From contig NZ_CP151767.2 of the NCBI RefSeq assembly GCF_038443705.2, positions 434,001 to 498,000 on the forward strand: a DNA stretch of 64,000 nt, given 5' to 3'. The position numbers and the translations under genes are program-made. Shown here piece by piece: positions 26,808 to 34,950 of the stretch; the stretch's first letter is position 1; each line of letters opens with the position of its first letter. Under the pieces are notes generated by a model that saw only the letters and a list, made by a program, of their open reading frames with translations, searched no databases and was not told where the DNA came from. Origin of the DNA: Yoonia sp. SS1-5 (GTDB lineage Bacteria > Pseudomonadota > Alphaproteobacteria > Rhodobacterales > Rhodobacteraceae).

Positions 26808-28034
26808 CTAATAGTTCCAGATCGTCCCGTCCTCTAGCCGCACGACGGGGTGACTGCTGGGCTGATAACGATAGCGCTTGGCCTCGGCCTCGTCGAAATC
26901 AACACCCAGACCGGGTGCATCGCTGACATAGAACTGCCCCTCTGTCATCCGATGCCCAGAGGGAAACAGCGCGTCACAGGCGGGGGTGCCCAGCACCAGG
27001 TATTCCTGAATACCAAAATTGGGCGCCCAGGCGTTCAGATGGGCTTGCGCCGCCATCGAGATGGGCGAGTGGCTGGGTGCCCCGTGGAAGCCTGTGCGCA
27101 CATTGTGCAGCCCCGCAAGATCGACGATGCGACGGACATGGGTTATCCCGCCGGCATAGGCGACGGCGACGCGGATGAAATCAATCAGTTCTTGCTCGAT
27201 CAGCCTGTTGCAGTCCCAAATCGAATTGAACACTTCGCCGATCGCAATCGGGGTCGTGCTATGCTGGCGGACAAGGCGCAGGGCATCCTGATCCTCTGCG
27301 GGGGTTGGATCCTCCAGCCAATAAAGCCCGACCGGTTCGACCTCTTTGGCAAAGGCCGCGGCCTCACGCGGGGTCAGGCGGTGGTGGACATCATGCAGCA
27401 GCGTAAGGTCGGGGCCAAAGCGGTCGCGGACTGTGGCGAGGGCCTGAGGCATAAACCGCATGTAACGATCAGTGTCCCAGATCTCGATCTTGGGGCGAAT
27501 ACCGCTGAAATCGGTGATGAAATCACCATCTGTTCCGCTGGCTTCGGGGACCGCATAGCTGGCGGTTGGCATGTCTGGGATACCGCATTGAACACGCACG
27601 GCCTTGTAGCCACGTTCAAGGACCTTGGCGACGCTGTCACACAGATCTTCCAGATCAGCGCCTGTCGCGTGGGCGTAGACCAACGCGCTGTCACGGCTTT
27701 TGCCACCCAACAAGTCATAGACTGGCATCCCCGCCAACTTGCCCTTGATGTCCCACAGCGCCATGTCGATGGCCCCAAAGGCCGCCATCGCGATGGGCCC
27801 CCGGCGAAAGTAGGCGCCGCGATAGAAGAACTGCCAGATGTCTTCGCTGCGCCGCGGGTCCATGCCGATCAGGTTTGGGATCAGGTAGTCCTGCAAATAG
27901 GCCGCCGGCAGCGTTTCGCGATTATTAAGCGTTGCGTCGCCAAGGCCATAGACGCCCTGATCGGTCATGATCTTCAGGGTGACATAGTTCTTACCTGGCC
28001 CGCCGACAAAGACCTTGGCGTCTGTGATTTTCAC
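26808..28034 (-). CDS. manD: D-mannonate dehydratase (enolase superfamily, ManD/RspA)
   Basis: Removes water from D-mannonate to give 2-keto-3-deoxygluconate (KDG), joining uronate breakdown to the Entner-Doudoroff route. Length 408, normal for ManD. Metal ligands are Asp 215, Glu 241 and Glu 267; the ManD active-site residues Arg 147, Tyr 160, His 217 and His 318 are at the expected positions (DVHHRLTP, EDPTPAEDQ, GEVFNSIWDC, HGAPSHSP). The start is GTG at 28034 after GGAGAT; a longer frame to 28250 runs into MATE and is not used. Some ManD-like proteins act weakly or on gluconate. Confidence 0.9.
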   Translation of the reverse strand: MKITDAKVFVGGPGKNYVTLKIMTDQGVYGLGDATLNNRETLPAAYLQDYLIPNLIGMDPRRSEDIWQFFYRGAYFRRGPIAMAAFGAIDMALWDIKGKLAGMPVYDLLGGKSRDSALVYAHATGADLEDLCDSVAKVLERGYKAVRVQCGIPDMPTASYAVPEASGTDGDFITDFSGIRPKIEIWDTDRYMRFMPQALATVRDRFGPDLTLLHDVHHRLTPREAAAFAKEVEPVGLYWLEDPTPAEDQDALRLVRQHSTTPIAIGEVFNSIWDCNRLIEQELIDFIRVAVAYAGGITHVRRIVDLAGLHNVRTGFHGAPSHSPISMAAQAHLNAWAPNFGIQEYLVLGTPACDALFPSGHRMTEGQFYVSDAPGLGVDFDEAEAKRYRYQPSSHPVVRLEDGTIWNY

Positions 28035-28059
28035 TGCGGTATCTCCTTTGGTTTTGGGG

Positions 28060-29412
28060 TCAAGCCGCGACATCCCTCTGTTTCCAGTCGCCGCGCCGCA
28101 AGCGGCGGTGGAACGGCAAGAACTTGACGATTTCCTCCCACAGAAACAGTGAAAACACCCAGAACGCTGGCAGCCCAAAGGTGAGCACGAACAATGCGGT
28201 GGCCGGCACCCGAAAGGCCCATTGGCTCCAAATGAAGATGTGCATGACATAGACCGTGTCGCCTGCCGCCCTCAAAGTATTGCCGCAGATCGCATTTGTG
28301 GCACGGGGGAACTGGATGACCATCAGGATCGGCAGAAAGCCAAACAGGGTGGCCCGTGTTTCCGGCTCCAGATCTGGGTAGATCCTGTCGAGCGACAAAC
28401 ACATCACCAGAAAGATTGCGGCAACGATACCCGCAGCGAGGAAAGCACCGCGCCAGGCACGGGACAGAAACCGGTCGAGCACCGGGCCGGGCGTCCTTTT
28501 GCCAAGCAGTTGTGCGACGAGGATTCCTGTTGCTTGCGTCCACTGCATCGCGACCTGTCCGGCCAGCAAATTCCATGGCGCGATCAATGTCATGGCGGCA
28601 AAGGCGTTCAGGCTCATATTCGCATAGATCAGCGAACACACATGGGTCGCCAGTGTCGCACTGATGAATGTGGCGGCAATCGGCAGCGCAAAGGTCAGAT
28701 GCCGATGAGCCGTCCGCGCCAACGTATCATTGCGCCATCCGACGCTTTGAAACACGGGGCCGTGCCGACGCGCGAGCATTGCCAGCCAAACAACGGTTTG
28801 CACGGAAATCGCAATTGCACTTCCTGTCGCGGCACCCGCGACACCCATCGCGGGCAGCCCCCACAGCCCGTGGATCAGTCCCAGCGAGGCGACAATGTTG
28901 ATCGGAACCGAAATCAAATACCCCAGCAACGGCAGTTTGGTCTGGCTGCACCCATTAAAATAGCTGGCAATGCACTGTCCAATGGCTTCGCCCAGCAGCA
29001 CAATCGAGAAAATCGCAAGATAGGTCCGGGCCTGCGTTGCGACCGCAACACTTGGGGCGAGCGCGTCAACCACGGCCCCGGCCACCAGATTGATCACAAC
29101 GACGCCGCCCACGCCAATGCTGACGCTGATCGCAAGGCCCGAGACCAATGCAGACTTGAGAAACACCGGATCACCAACGCCATATGCCTGTGCTGTGCGG
29201 ATCTGCATCGCATGCGAAAAGGCAAAGATGACCCCTAACACGATCCCGCCAAGGGCCGCGGCCAAGCCCATCGCAGCCAATGCACCTTCGCCCAGTGGCG
29301 CGACCAGCAACCCGTCAATCACCACCGTGCCATGCAAAAACAGGGCCTTTAGCGTCATCGGCCAAGCCAATGCAAAGACGTCCCTCGCGCCGGGTGCTGA
29401 TATCGCGGTCAT
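28060..29412 (-). CDS. MATE-family efflux transporter
   Basis: A 450-residue membrane protein of about 12 helices in two similar halves: LAWPMTLKALFLHGTVVIDGLLVA at the start matches the MATE N-terminal motif (P...L...D...vg), and the second half starts near residue 235. Substrate unknown; cation-coupled export of a drug or metabolite. It lies between gntR (copy 2) and manD on the same strand, so it is part of a sugar-acid operon, an unusual place for a MATE protein. Confidence 0.88.
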   Translation of the reverse strand: MTAISAPGARDVFALAWPMTLKALFLHGTVVIDGLLVAPLGEGALAAMGLAAALGGIVLGVIFAFSHAMQIRTAQAYGVGDPVFLKSALVSGLAISVSIGVGGVVVINLVAGAVVDALAPSVAVATQARTYLAIFSIVLLGEAIGQCIASYFNGCSQTKLPLLGYLISVPINIVASLGLIHGLWGLPAMGVAGAATGSAIAISVQTVVWLAMLARRHGPVFQSVGWRNDTLARTAHRHLTFALPIAATFISATLATHVCSLIYANMSLNAFAAMTLIAPWNLLAGQVAMQWTQATGILVAQLLGKRTPGPVLDRFLSRAWRGAFLAAGIVAAIFLVMCLSLDRIYPDLEPETRATLFGFLPILMVIQFPRATNAICGNTLRAAGDTVYVMHIFIWSQWAFRVPATALFVLTFGLPAFWVFSLFLWEEIVKFLPFHRRLRRGDWKQRDVAA

Positions 29413-29460
29413 TGCACTGCGTCCGGCGCGCCAGAAAACCAGTTAAGGCGGCGGATCAGA

Positions 29461-30153
29461 TCATTGCTCTGACTGCACAAAGTAGTTCGCATTCGACGCC
29501 TTGATCCGCTCGATCGTCTCATCAAGCCGCGACAGGTGGATGACACCGGCGCTTACGGCGGCATCGGCGTCATGTGCTATCACTGCCTTGGCAATCGCTT
29601 GATGATCGGCGACAAGGTCAGGCAGGCGATGTTCCTTTTCCAGGCCCAGCATACATAACCGATCAATCTTGGCTTTTTCTTCCAGGATCACCTCGAAGGC
29701 GTAATCGGTTTGCGCGATCTCACATAGCAACTTGTGAAATGCATAGTCCAAGGGGCCAAACGCATCAAAATCACCCTTTGCAACGACCTCTTCCTGCTGG
29801 GCGAGCGCATCGTGCAGACGCGCGGCGCTCGCAGGGTCGCAATGCGCGGCGGCGCGGCGCAAAACCTCTTTCTCGACGGCCGCACGAATAAACCGCGACT
29901 TCTCGATATTGCGCATCGAAAATCGCCGAACCTCTGTGGCGCGCTGCGGCCGGATAAGTAACAAATCCTGGTTGGCCAAACGGCTGAAAGCATCCCGCAC
30001 GGGCTGCCGCGATATGCCGAATTGAGCAGCGATCTCTGCCTCCGAGATTCGGTCACCCGGCTTCAGCCTTAAGGTCGCGATCTGGTCGCGCAAATAGTCA
30101 AATACATCGTCAACAGCGGTGCGACGTTCGCTAAGAAGTGTGCTTTCGGCCAT
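29461..30153 (-). CDS. GntR-family regulator, FCD (FadR) subgroup, copy 2
   Basis: A 230-residue regulator with wHTH (PGDRISEAEIAAQFGISRQP; RPQRATEVRRF) and FCD domain (RFIRAAVEKEVLRRAA, DYAFHKLLCEIAQ, KIDRLCMLGL). AGGA precedes the ATG at 30153. First gene of gntR-MATE-manD and divergent from the ABC/PL15 operon. Two copies of the operator lie in the shared promoter region, so it likely senses a uronate product and controls both directions. Confidence 0.9.
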   Translation of the reverse strand: MAESTLLSERRTAVDDVFDYLRDQIATLRLKPGDRISEAEIAAQFGISRQPVRDAFSRLANQDLLLIRPQRATEVRRFSMRNIEKSRFIRAAVEKEVLRRAAAHCDPASAARLHDALAQQEEVVAKGDFDAFGPLDYAFHKLLCEIAQTDYAFEVILEEKAKIDRLCMLGLEKEHRLPDLVADHQAIAKAVIAHDADAAVSAGVIHLSRLDETIERIKASNANYFVQSEQ

Positions 30154-30206
30154 TTTTTCCTGCTCTCCTTCCGAGCATGTTTCGCCACCGTCTTACATCA
30201 AGAAAA

Positions 30207-30220
30207 ACTAGTATACCAGA
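30207..30220. promoter_or_regulatory. GntR operator, copy 2
   Basis: ACTAGTATACCAGA, containing the near-palindrome CTAGTATACCAG centred on GTATAC. It is repeated exactly 33 bp downstream (three helical turns), so two dimers could bind on one face of the DNA between the divergent operons. Confidence 0.7.
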
Positions 30221-30239
30221 CTAGCCATGTCGTGGACCG

Positions 30240-30253
30240 ACTAGTATACCAGA
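30240..30253. promoter_or_regulatory. GntR operator, copy 3
   Basis: Second exact copy of ACTAGTATACCAGA, 60 bases before the start of the ABC ATPase gene. With copy 2 it makes a tandem pair at 33-bp distance. Confidence 0.7.
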
Positions 30254-30312
30254 ATCGATCGGCTGATTCGCTGCAGCATAAGCAGCAGGGTCGGCAGCCT
30301 GTGGGAGGGACC

Positions 30313-31389
30313 ATGTCTGGTGTGGATTTAGACGGAATCGTCAAGGCATATGGCGCATTGCAGGTGGTCCACGGGATCAACCTTTCGGTGGCAGAAAAGG
30401 AATTTGTGGTGCTTGTCGGCCCATCTGGCTGCGGAAAATCCACAACCCTGCGCATGATCGCCGGCCTAGAAGAGATTACTGCCGGTGATCTGGCAATTGA
30501 CAGCCGCCGCATGAACCGCGTGGCCCCCAAAGATCGCGACGTGGCGATGGTTTTTCAGAACTACGCGCTTTACCCACATCTGAACGTCGCCGACAATATG
30601 GCCTTCGGCTTGCGCATCCGCAAAATGCCAAAGGACGAGATCAAGACGACGATTGCGGATGTCGCAGAGATTCTGGGCCTCACCCCATATCTCGAACGTC
30701 GCCCCGCTGATCTGTCCGGCGGCCAACGCCAACGTGTTGCCATGGGCCGCGCGATTGTCCGCCACCCCAAGGTGTTCCTTTTTGATGAACCGCTCTCCAA
30801 CCTTGACGCAAAATTACGGACCCAAATGCGGGCCGAGATCAAGCGCCTGCACAACCGTCTTGGTGTCACGTCCATCTATGTGACACACGACCAGGTCGAG
30901 GCGATGACACTGGCCGACCGCATCGTGGTCATGAACGATGGCCGGATCGAACAGGTCGGCACCCCGATGGAGCTGTTCAACAACCCAGCCAACACCTTCG
31001 TTGCGGGCTTTCTTGGGTCTCCGCCGATGAACCAGATCAAAGGCACGCTCACCGACAGCGGCGCGCAGATTGGCGGCACTGAGATCAAATTGACAGGCCC
31101 GATCAATGGTCATGCCGGGCGTGATGTGGTCGTGGGCATCCGCCCTGAACATGTCAGCCTGACACCGGGTGCGCAAACCTCTGTCTTGCCAATTGCCCTC
31201 GACCTCGTTGAACCATTGGGGTCAGAGGCCCTGTTGCACGCCCGTTATGGCGACACCGACATGGTGTTCAAAGCCGATACCGACGGGGATATCGCGCATC
31301 TGTCCGGGGTAGGGGAGGTGCACGTACCGGCCCATCTGGTCAAGATATTCGACGCCGAAACCGGCCGCGCGTTGGCTCTGGGCGGCTGA
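30313..31389 (+). CDS. Sugar-type ABC transporter ATPase (AlgS/UgpC/MalK-like)
   Basis: A 358-residue ATPase: Walker [10 protein letters not shown] near 36, signature LSGGQRQRVAMGRAI near 132, Walker B VFLFDEPLSNLDA near 155 and switch VTHDQ, then a C-terminal TOBE-type regulatory domain (230-358). GGGAGGG precedes the ATG at 30313. First gene of the plus-strand operon behind the twin GntR operators. Length and neighbours fit AlgS, the ATPase of the alginate-oligosaccharide importer. Confidence 0.9.
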   Translation: MSGVDLDGIVKAYGALQVVHGINLSVAEKEFVVLVGPSGCGKSTTLRMIAGLEEITAGDLAIDSRRMNRVAPKDRDVAMVFQNYALYPHLNVADNMAFGLRIRKMPKDEIKTTIADVAEILGLTPYLERRPADLSGGQRQRVAMGRAIVRHPKVFLFDEPLSNLDAKLRTQMRAEIKRLHNRLGVTSIYVTHDQVEAMTLADRIVVMNDGRIEQVGTPMELFNNPANTFVAGFLGSPPMNQIKGTLTDSGAQIGGTEIKLTGPINGHAGRDVVVGIRPEHVSLTPGAQTSVLPIALDLVEPLGSEALLHARYGDTDMVFKADTDGDIAHLSGVGEVHVPAHLVKIFDAETGRALALGG

Positions 31390-31392
31390 AGA

Positions 31393-32391
31393 ATGGTGGA
31401 CGAAAACGCAAATGTCTCGGGCGTCTCACCGGAAGAGGCGATCATTCAGGCCAAAGAGGCCAAACGCCTTGCCAAAGACGGTTCGTTCGTGCGCCTGATC
31501 GACCACTTCAACCGCGAATGGCAGATCTATGTGATGCTGATGCCGGCGGTTATCTGGTTTATCGTCTTTCTGTATAAGCCAATGTACGGCCTGCAAATCG
31601 CGTTCAAGGATTATTCGATCTTCCGGGGTGTTGCCAACAGTCCTTGGGTCGGGTGGGAGCATTTCCAAACCCTGTTTGAAAACGATTCATTCATTCGGGC
31701 CGTCAAGAACACCATCACGATCAGCTTTTACAACCTGATCTTTGGCTTCCCGGCGCCGATCATCCTGGCGCTGATGTTCAACGAGATCCTGCACGCCAGC
31801 TACAAGCGCACCGCGCAAACCATCGTCTATCTGCCGCACTTTATCTCGTCGGTGATCATCGCAGGGATCGTGATTACCGCGTTTTCGCCAACCGTTGGTG
31901 TCATCAACACAGTTCTCGGCTGGCTGGGGATGGAGTCCGTCTACTTCCTCACGCAACCCGAATGGTTCCGGCCCATTTTTGTCGGCACAGGTATCTGGCA
32001 AGAGGCTGGCTTTGGCTCCATCGTCTTTCTGGCAGCCATCGCGGGTGTGAACCCATCCCTTTATGAAAGTGCGGTGGTTGACGGGGCGAACCGCTGGCAG
32101 ATGATGTGGAAGATTACGATCCCTTCGATCCTGCCCACGATCCTGATCATGCTGATTATCCGGATTGGCAACGTGATGGAGGTGTCGTTTGAACTTGTCA
32201 TCCTTCTCTATCAGCCCGCGACCTATGAAACTGCGGATGTGGTGAACACATGGGTCTATCGGCAGGGCCTGCAATCCGGCCAGTATGACCTGGCCGCTGC
32301 GGCCGGCCTCTTTAACGCTGTTGTCGCCTTTGTCCTCGTGATGACCGCCAACACTTTGTCGCGCCGATTCTCGCGCACATCGCTTTGGTAG
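31393..32391 (+). CDS. ABC permease, LplB/AlgM1 type
   Basis: A 332-residue permease with six membrane segments after a polar N-terminal tail. 'EWQIYVMLMPAVIWFIVFLYKPMYGLQIAFKDY' opens the typical LplB family. The EAA loop is ESAVVDGANRWQMMWKITIPSILPT near 230. LplB/LplC/LplA-type systems carry large acidic or complex oligosaccharides; with a PL15 lyase next door alginate fragments are the best guess. Confidence 0.88.
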   Translation: MVDENANVSGVSPEEAIIQAKEAKRLAKDGSFVRLIDHFNREWQIYVMLMPAVIWFIVFLYKPMYGLQIAFKDYSIFRGVANSPWVGWEHFQTLFENDSFIRAVKNTITISFYNLIFGFPAPIILALMFNEILHASYKRTAQTIVYLPHFISSVIIAGIVITAFSPTVGVINTVLGWLGMESVYFLTQPEWFRPIFVGTGIWQEAGFGSIVFLAAIAGVNPSLYESAVVDGANRWQMMWKITIPSILPTILIMLIIRIGNVMEVSFELVILLYQPATYETADVVNTWVYRQGLQSGQYDLAAAAGLFNAVVAFVLVMTANTLSRRFSRTSLW

Positions 32392-32403
32392 GGGGATAGC
32401 GCC

Positions 32404-33285
32404 ATGATGAAATGGAACCTCTACTCTCGCGGCGATAAGGTCTTTGCCATCATCGTGTCCGTCCTGATCGGGATGTTCACGGCGGCAACACTGTACCCGT
32501 TTATCTATATCGCGGCGGTGTCTTTCAGCTCTGGCTTTGCGGCGCAAGCAGGCAAGGTGGTGCTGACACCCATTGATGCGACGCTTGAGGCATATGGTTA
32601 CATCATCGGCGATCCGAAATTTTGGACCAGTTACCTCAACACCTTTATTTACACCATTGGCGGCACGATCATGTCGCTTGCGTTTATCATCCCGGGCGCC
32701 TACGCGCTGTCGCGACCGCAGCTAAAGGGGCGGCGGTTCTTCAACCTCTTTATCGCCTTCACTATGTGGTTCAACGCGGGCCTGATCCCGTTCTTTTTGA
32801 ACATGCGCGATCTGAACCTGCTCGACAGTATGTTCGGCATCATTCTCGCCTTCGCGGTCAACGCCTTCAACATCATCCTGCTGCGCAACTTCTTCGAGGC
32901 GATCCCGCAATCCTTTGAAGAGGCGGCGCGCATGGACGGCGCGAATGACTTCCAGGTGCTGTGGAAGGTCTTCATCCCGCTCTCAAAACCAGCCATCGCG
33001 ACGATCACGCTGTTTTGCATCGTCTCACGCTGGAACGGGTTCTTCTGGGCCATGGTTCTGTTGCAGTCCGAGGATAAGATCCCGCTACAGGTGTTCCTGC
33101 GGCACACCATCGCGACACTCTCTGACGACGACGAATTCGCCATCGTGCAGACGGCAGCAGGCTTTAGCGCCGAAACCGTCACGGCCGCGATCATCGTCTG
33201 TTCAATCATCCCGGTCCTGATCGTCTACCCGTTCATTCAGAAATACTTCGAAAAGGGCATCCTGCTCGGAGGTGTGAAGGAATAG
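32404..33285 (+). CDS. ABC permease, LplC/AlgM2 type
   Basis: A 293-residue permease with six segments, matching the AlgM2 length. The EAA loop is EAARMDGANDFQVLWKVFIPLSKPAI near 180 and the C-terminus ends in the common 'YPFIQKYFEKGILLGGVKE' of LplC proteins. Partner of the preceding permease; twelve bases separate them. Confidence 0.88.
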   Translation: MMKWNLYSRGDKVFAIIVSVLIGMFTAATLYPFIYIAAVSFSSGFAAQAGKVVLTPIDATLEAYGYIIGDPKFWTSYLNTFIYTIGGTIMSLAFIIPGAYALSRPQLKGRRFFNLFIAFTMWFNAGLIPFFLNMRDLNLLDSMFGIILAFAVNAFNIILLRNFFEAIPQSFEEAARMDGANDFQVLWKVFIPLSKPAIATITLFCIVSRWNGFFWAMVLLQSEDKIPLQVFLRHTIATLSDDDEFAIVQTAAGFSAETVTAAIIVCSIIPVLIVYPFIQKYFEKGILLGGVKE

Positions 33286-33311
33286 CCAAAACGCATATGG
33301 GAGGAAAACAA

Positions 33312-34871
33312 ATGCGTAAACTTAGCCTTGTGGCGGCGTTGCTTGCTGGCAGCGCGATCGCCACACCCGCACTGGCCGATGGCCATCTGCGGATCGTTGA
33401 TGAGCCGCTGGAACTGACGATCCAGATGAACCACGCCCGCTACCCGATTTACGAGGAAAGCTGGCCGGTGGAACAGGTTGCGCGTGAGCTGACAGGCATT
33501 CACCTGCTCAACGACACCGTTGGTGCCAACATGCGTACCGATGAAAATACCGGCCGAACCGAGGCACTTAACCTCATGCTCGCCTCTGGCAACATCCCCG
33601 ACATTGTCGGCTCCAGCCGCATCCGCGACTTCGTCAATCAGTACGGCCCCGAAGGCGCGTTTGCTCCGCTCAACGACCTGATCGCTGAACACGCGCCGAA
33701 CATCGCGGCCTATTATGCCGAACGCCCCGATATCGAGGCTGCAGTCAAAGCATCCGACGGACAGATGTACTACATCCCATATCTGCCAGACGGCAAATAT
33801 GGGCGGGCCTATTGGATCCGCACCGACTGGCTGGACGCACTGGGCCTCGAAATGCCTGAAACGGTCGAAGAGTATGAAGCCGTCCTGCGTGCCTTCAAAA
33901 CCCAAGACCCCAACGGCAACGGTCTGGCCGACGAAGTACCCTTCTTCGCCCGGCAATGGCCCGAAGTTGTCCGCCTTGTGACCCTATGGGACGGGCGCGC
34001 TCACGGCTCTGACACCTATCACGACTTCCTCGTCGAGGACGGCAAGATCGGTCATGGCTATGTCGGCGAAGGCTATCGGGAAGGCATCAAGAACCTGGCC
34101 CGCTGGTACGACGAGGGTCTTATCGACGCGGAAATCTTCACACGCGGCTCTTCCGCGCGTGACTTCCTGCTGTCGGAAAACCTGGGCGGGTCCACACATG
34201 ACTGGTTCGCGTCAACATCCGGCTATAACCGCCTGTCTGCCGATATCGAAGGGTTCGAGTTCAAGGCCTTTCTGCCTCCTGCGTCCCCATCAGGCCGCCG
34301 GATCGAAGAGCACCGCCGCATTCTGGTAAAGCCTGACGGCTGGGCAATCGGCCACACGAACGAGCATCTGGTCGAAACGATCAAATATTTCGACTTCTGG
34401 TTTACCGAAGAAGGCCGCCGCCTGGCCAACTTTGGGGTCGAAGGTCAGCATTATGACATGATCGACGGCAAACCGATCTTTAAGCAAGAGTTCCTGGACG
34501 CTGGTCCTGTGAACCGCTCGCTGTATCAGGTTGGTTCGCAGCTTCAGGGTCGCGGTTACTTCCAGGATTACAACTACGAAATCCAGTGGAGCAACGAGTT
34601 CGCGCTTGAGGGTATCGCGCTTTATGACACCGGTGATTACCTGATCCCGGACTTCTTGGGCGTCGCGTTCAATGCGGATGAACAAAAGGTCTACGACCGG
34701 ACCTGGGGCACGATCCGCGACTATATGCTGGAGCGCCAGCAAAGCTGGATCCTCGGCAATGGCGACGTGGAAGCTGACTGGGACGCCTACATCGCCCAGA
34801 TCGAATCCATGGGCTGGAGCGACCTGATGGGCGTGATGCAATCCGCCTATGACCGTCAATACGGCGGCTAA
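33312..34871 (+). CDS. Large periplasmic oligosaccharide-binding protein (AlgQ-like)
   Basis: A 519-residue ABC binding protein, the unusually large size of AlgQ1/AlgQ2/LplA. Signal peptide MRKLSLVAALLAGSAIATPA then ADG. An EF-hand-like loop D199-P-N201-G-N203-G-L-A-D207-E208 matches the calcium site of AlgQ proteins. Fits an importer for alginate-derived oligosaccharides. GGAGG before the ATG at 33312 favours this start over one at 33297. Followed by a stem-loop before the lyase gene. Confidence 0.9.
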   Translation: MRKLSLVAALLAGSAIATPALADGHLRIVDEPLELTIQMNHARYPIYEESWPVEQVARELTGIHLLNDTVGANMRTDENTGRTEALNLMLASGNIPDIVGSSRIRDFVNQYGPEGAFAPLNDLIAEHAPNIAAYYAERPDIEAAVKASDGQMYYIPYLPDGKYGRAYWIRTDWLDALGLEMPETVEEYEAVLRAFKTQDPNGNGLADEVPFFARQWPEVVRLVTLWDGRAHGSDTYHDFLVEDGKIGHGYVGEGYREGIKNLARWYDEGLIDAEIFTRGSSARDFLLSENLGGSTHDWFASTSGYNRLSADIEGFEFKAFLPPASPSGRRIEEHRRILVKPDGWAIGHTNEHLVETIKYFDFWFTEEGRRLANFGVEGQHYDMIDGKPIFKQEFLDAGPVNRSLYQVGSQLQGRGYFQDYNYEIQWSNEFALEGIALYDTGDYLIPDFLGVAFNADEQKVYDRTWGTIRDYMLERQQSWILGNGDVEADWDAYIAQIESMGWSDLMGVMQSAYDRQYGG

Positions 34872-34884
34872 TACCTCACGTTTG

Positions 34885-34914
34885 CAGGGGGCGGCGCAAT
34901 GGTGTCGCCCCCTG
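34885..34914 (+). terminator. Stem-loop after the oligosaccharide-binding-protein gene
   Basis: Perfect 9-bp stem CAGGGGGCG (34885-34893) / CGCCCCCTG (34906-34914) with a 12-base loop, and no T-tract. Likely an mRNA stabiliser or attenuator that lifts binding-protein levels over the lyase gene. Confidence 0.6.
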
Positions 34915-34950
34915 TAGGTTCAACCACGAATTCAGCGGACTTTTCTTGTC

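Noticed and set aside
26850..28127. 425-codon open frame antisense to manD
   Set aside because: Product is rich in His, Arg, Gln and Asp without family likeness; it is the third-position-biased shadow of a GC-rich gene with clear ManD active-site motifs.
28222..29238. 338-codon open frame antisense to the MATE gene
   Set aside because: No domain, charged low-complexity product; shadow of a membrane-protein gene.
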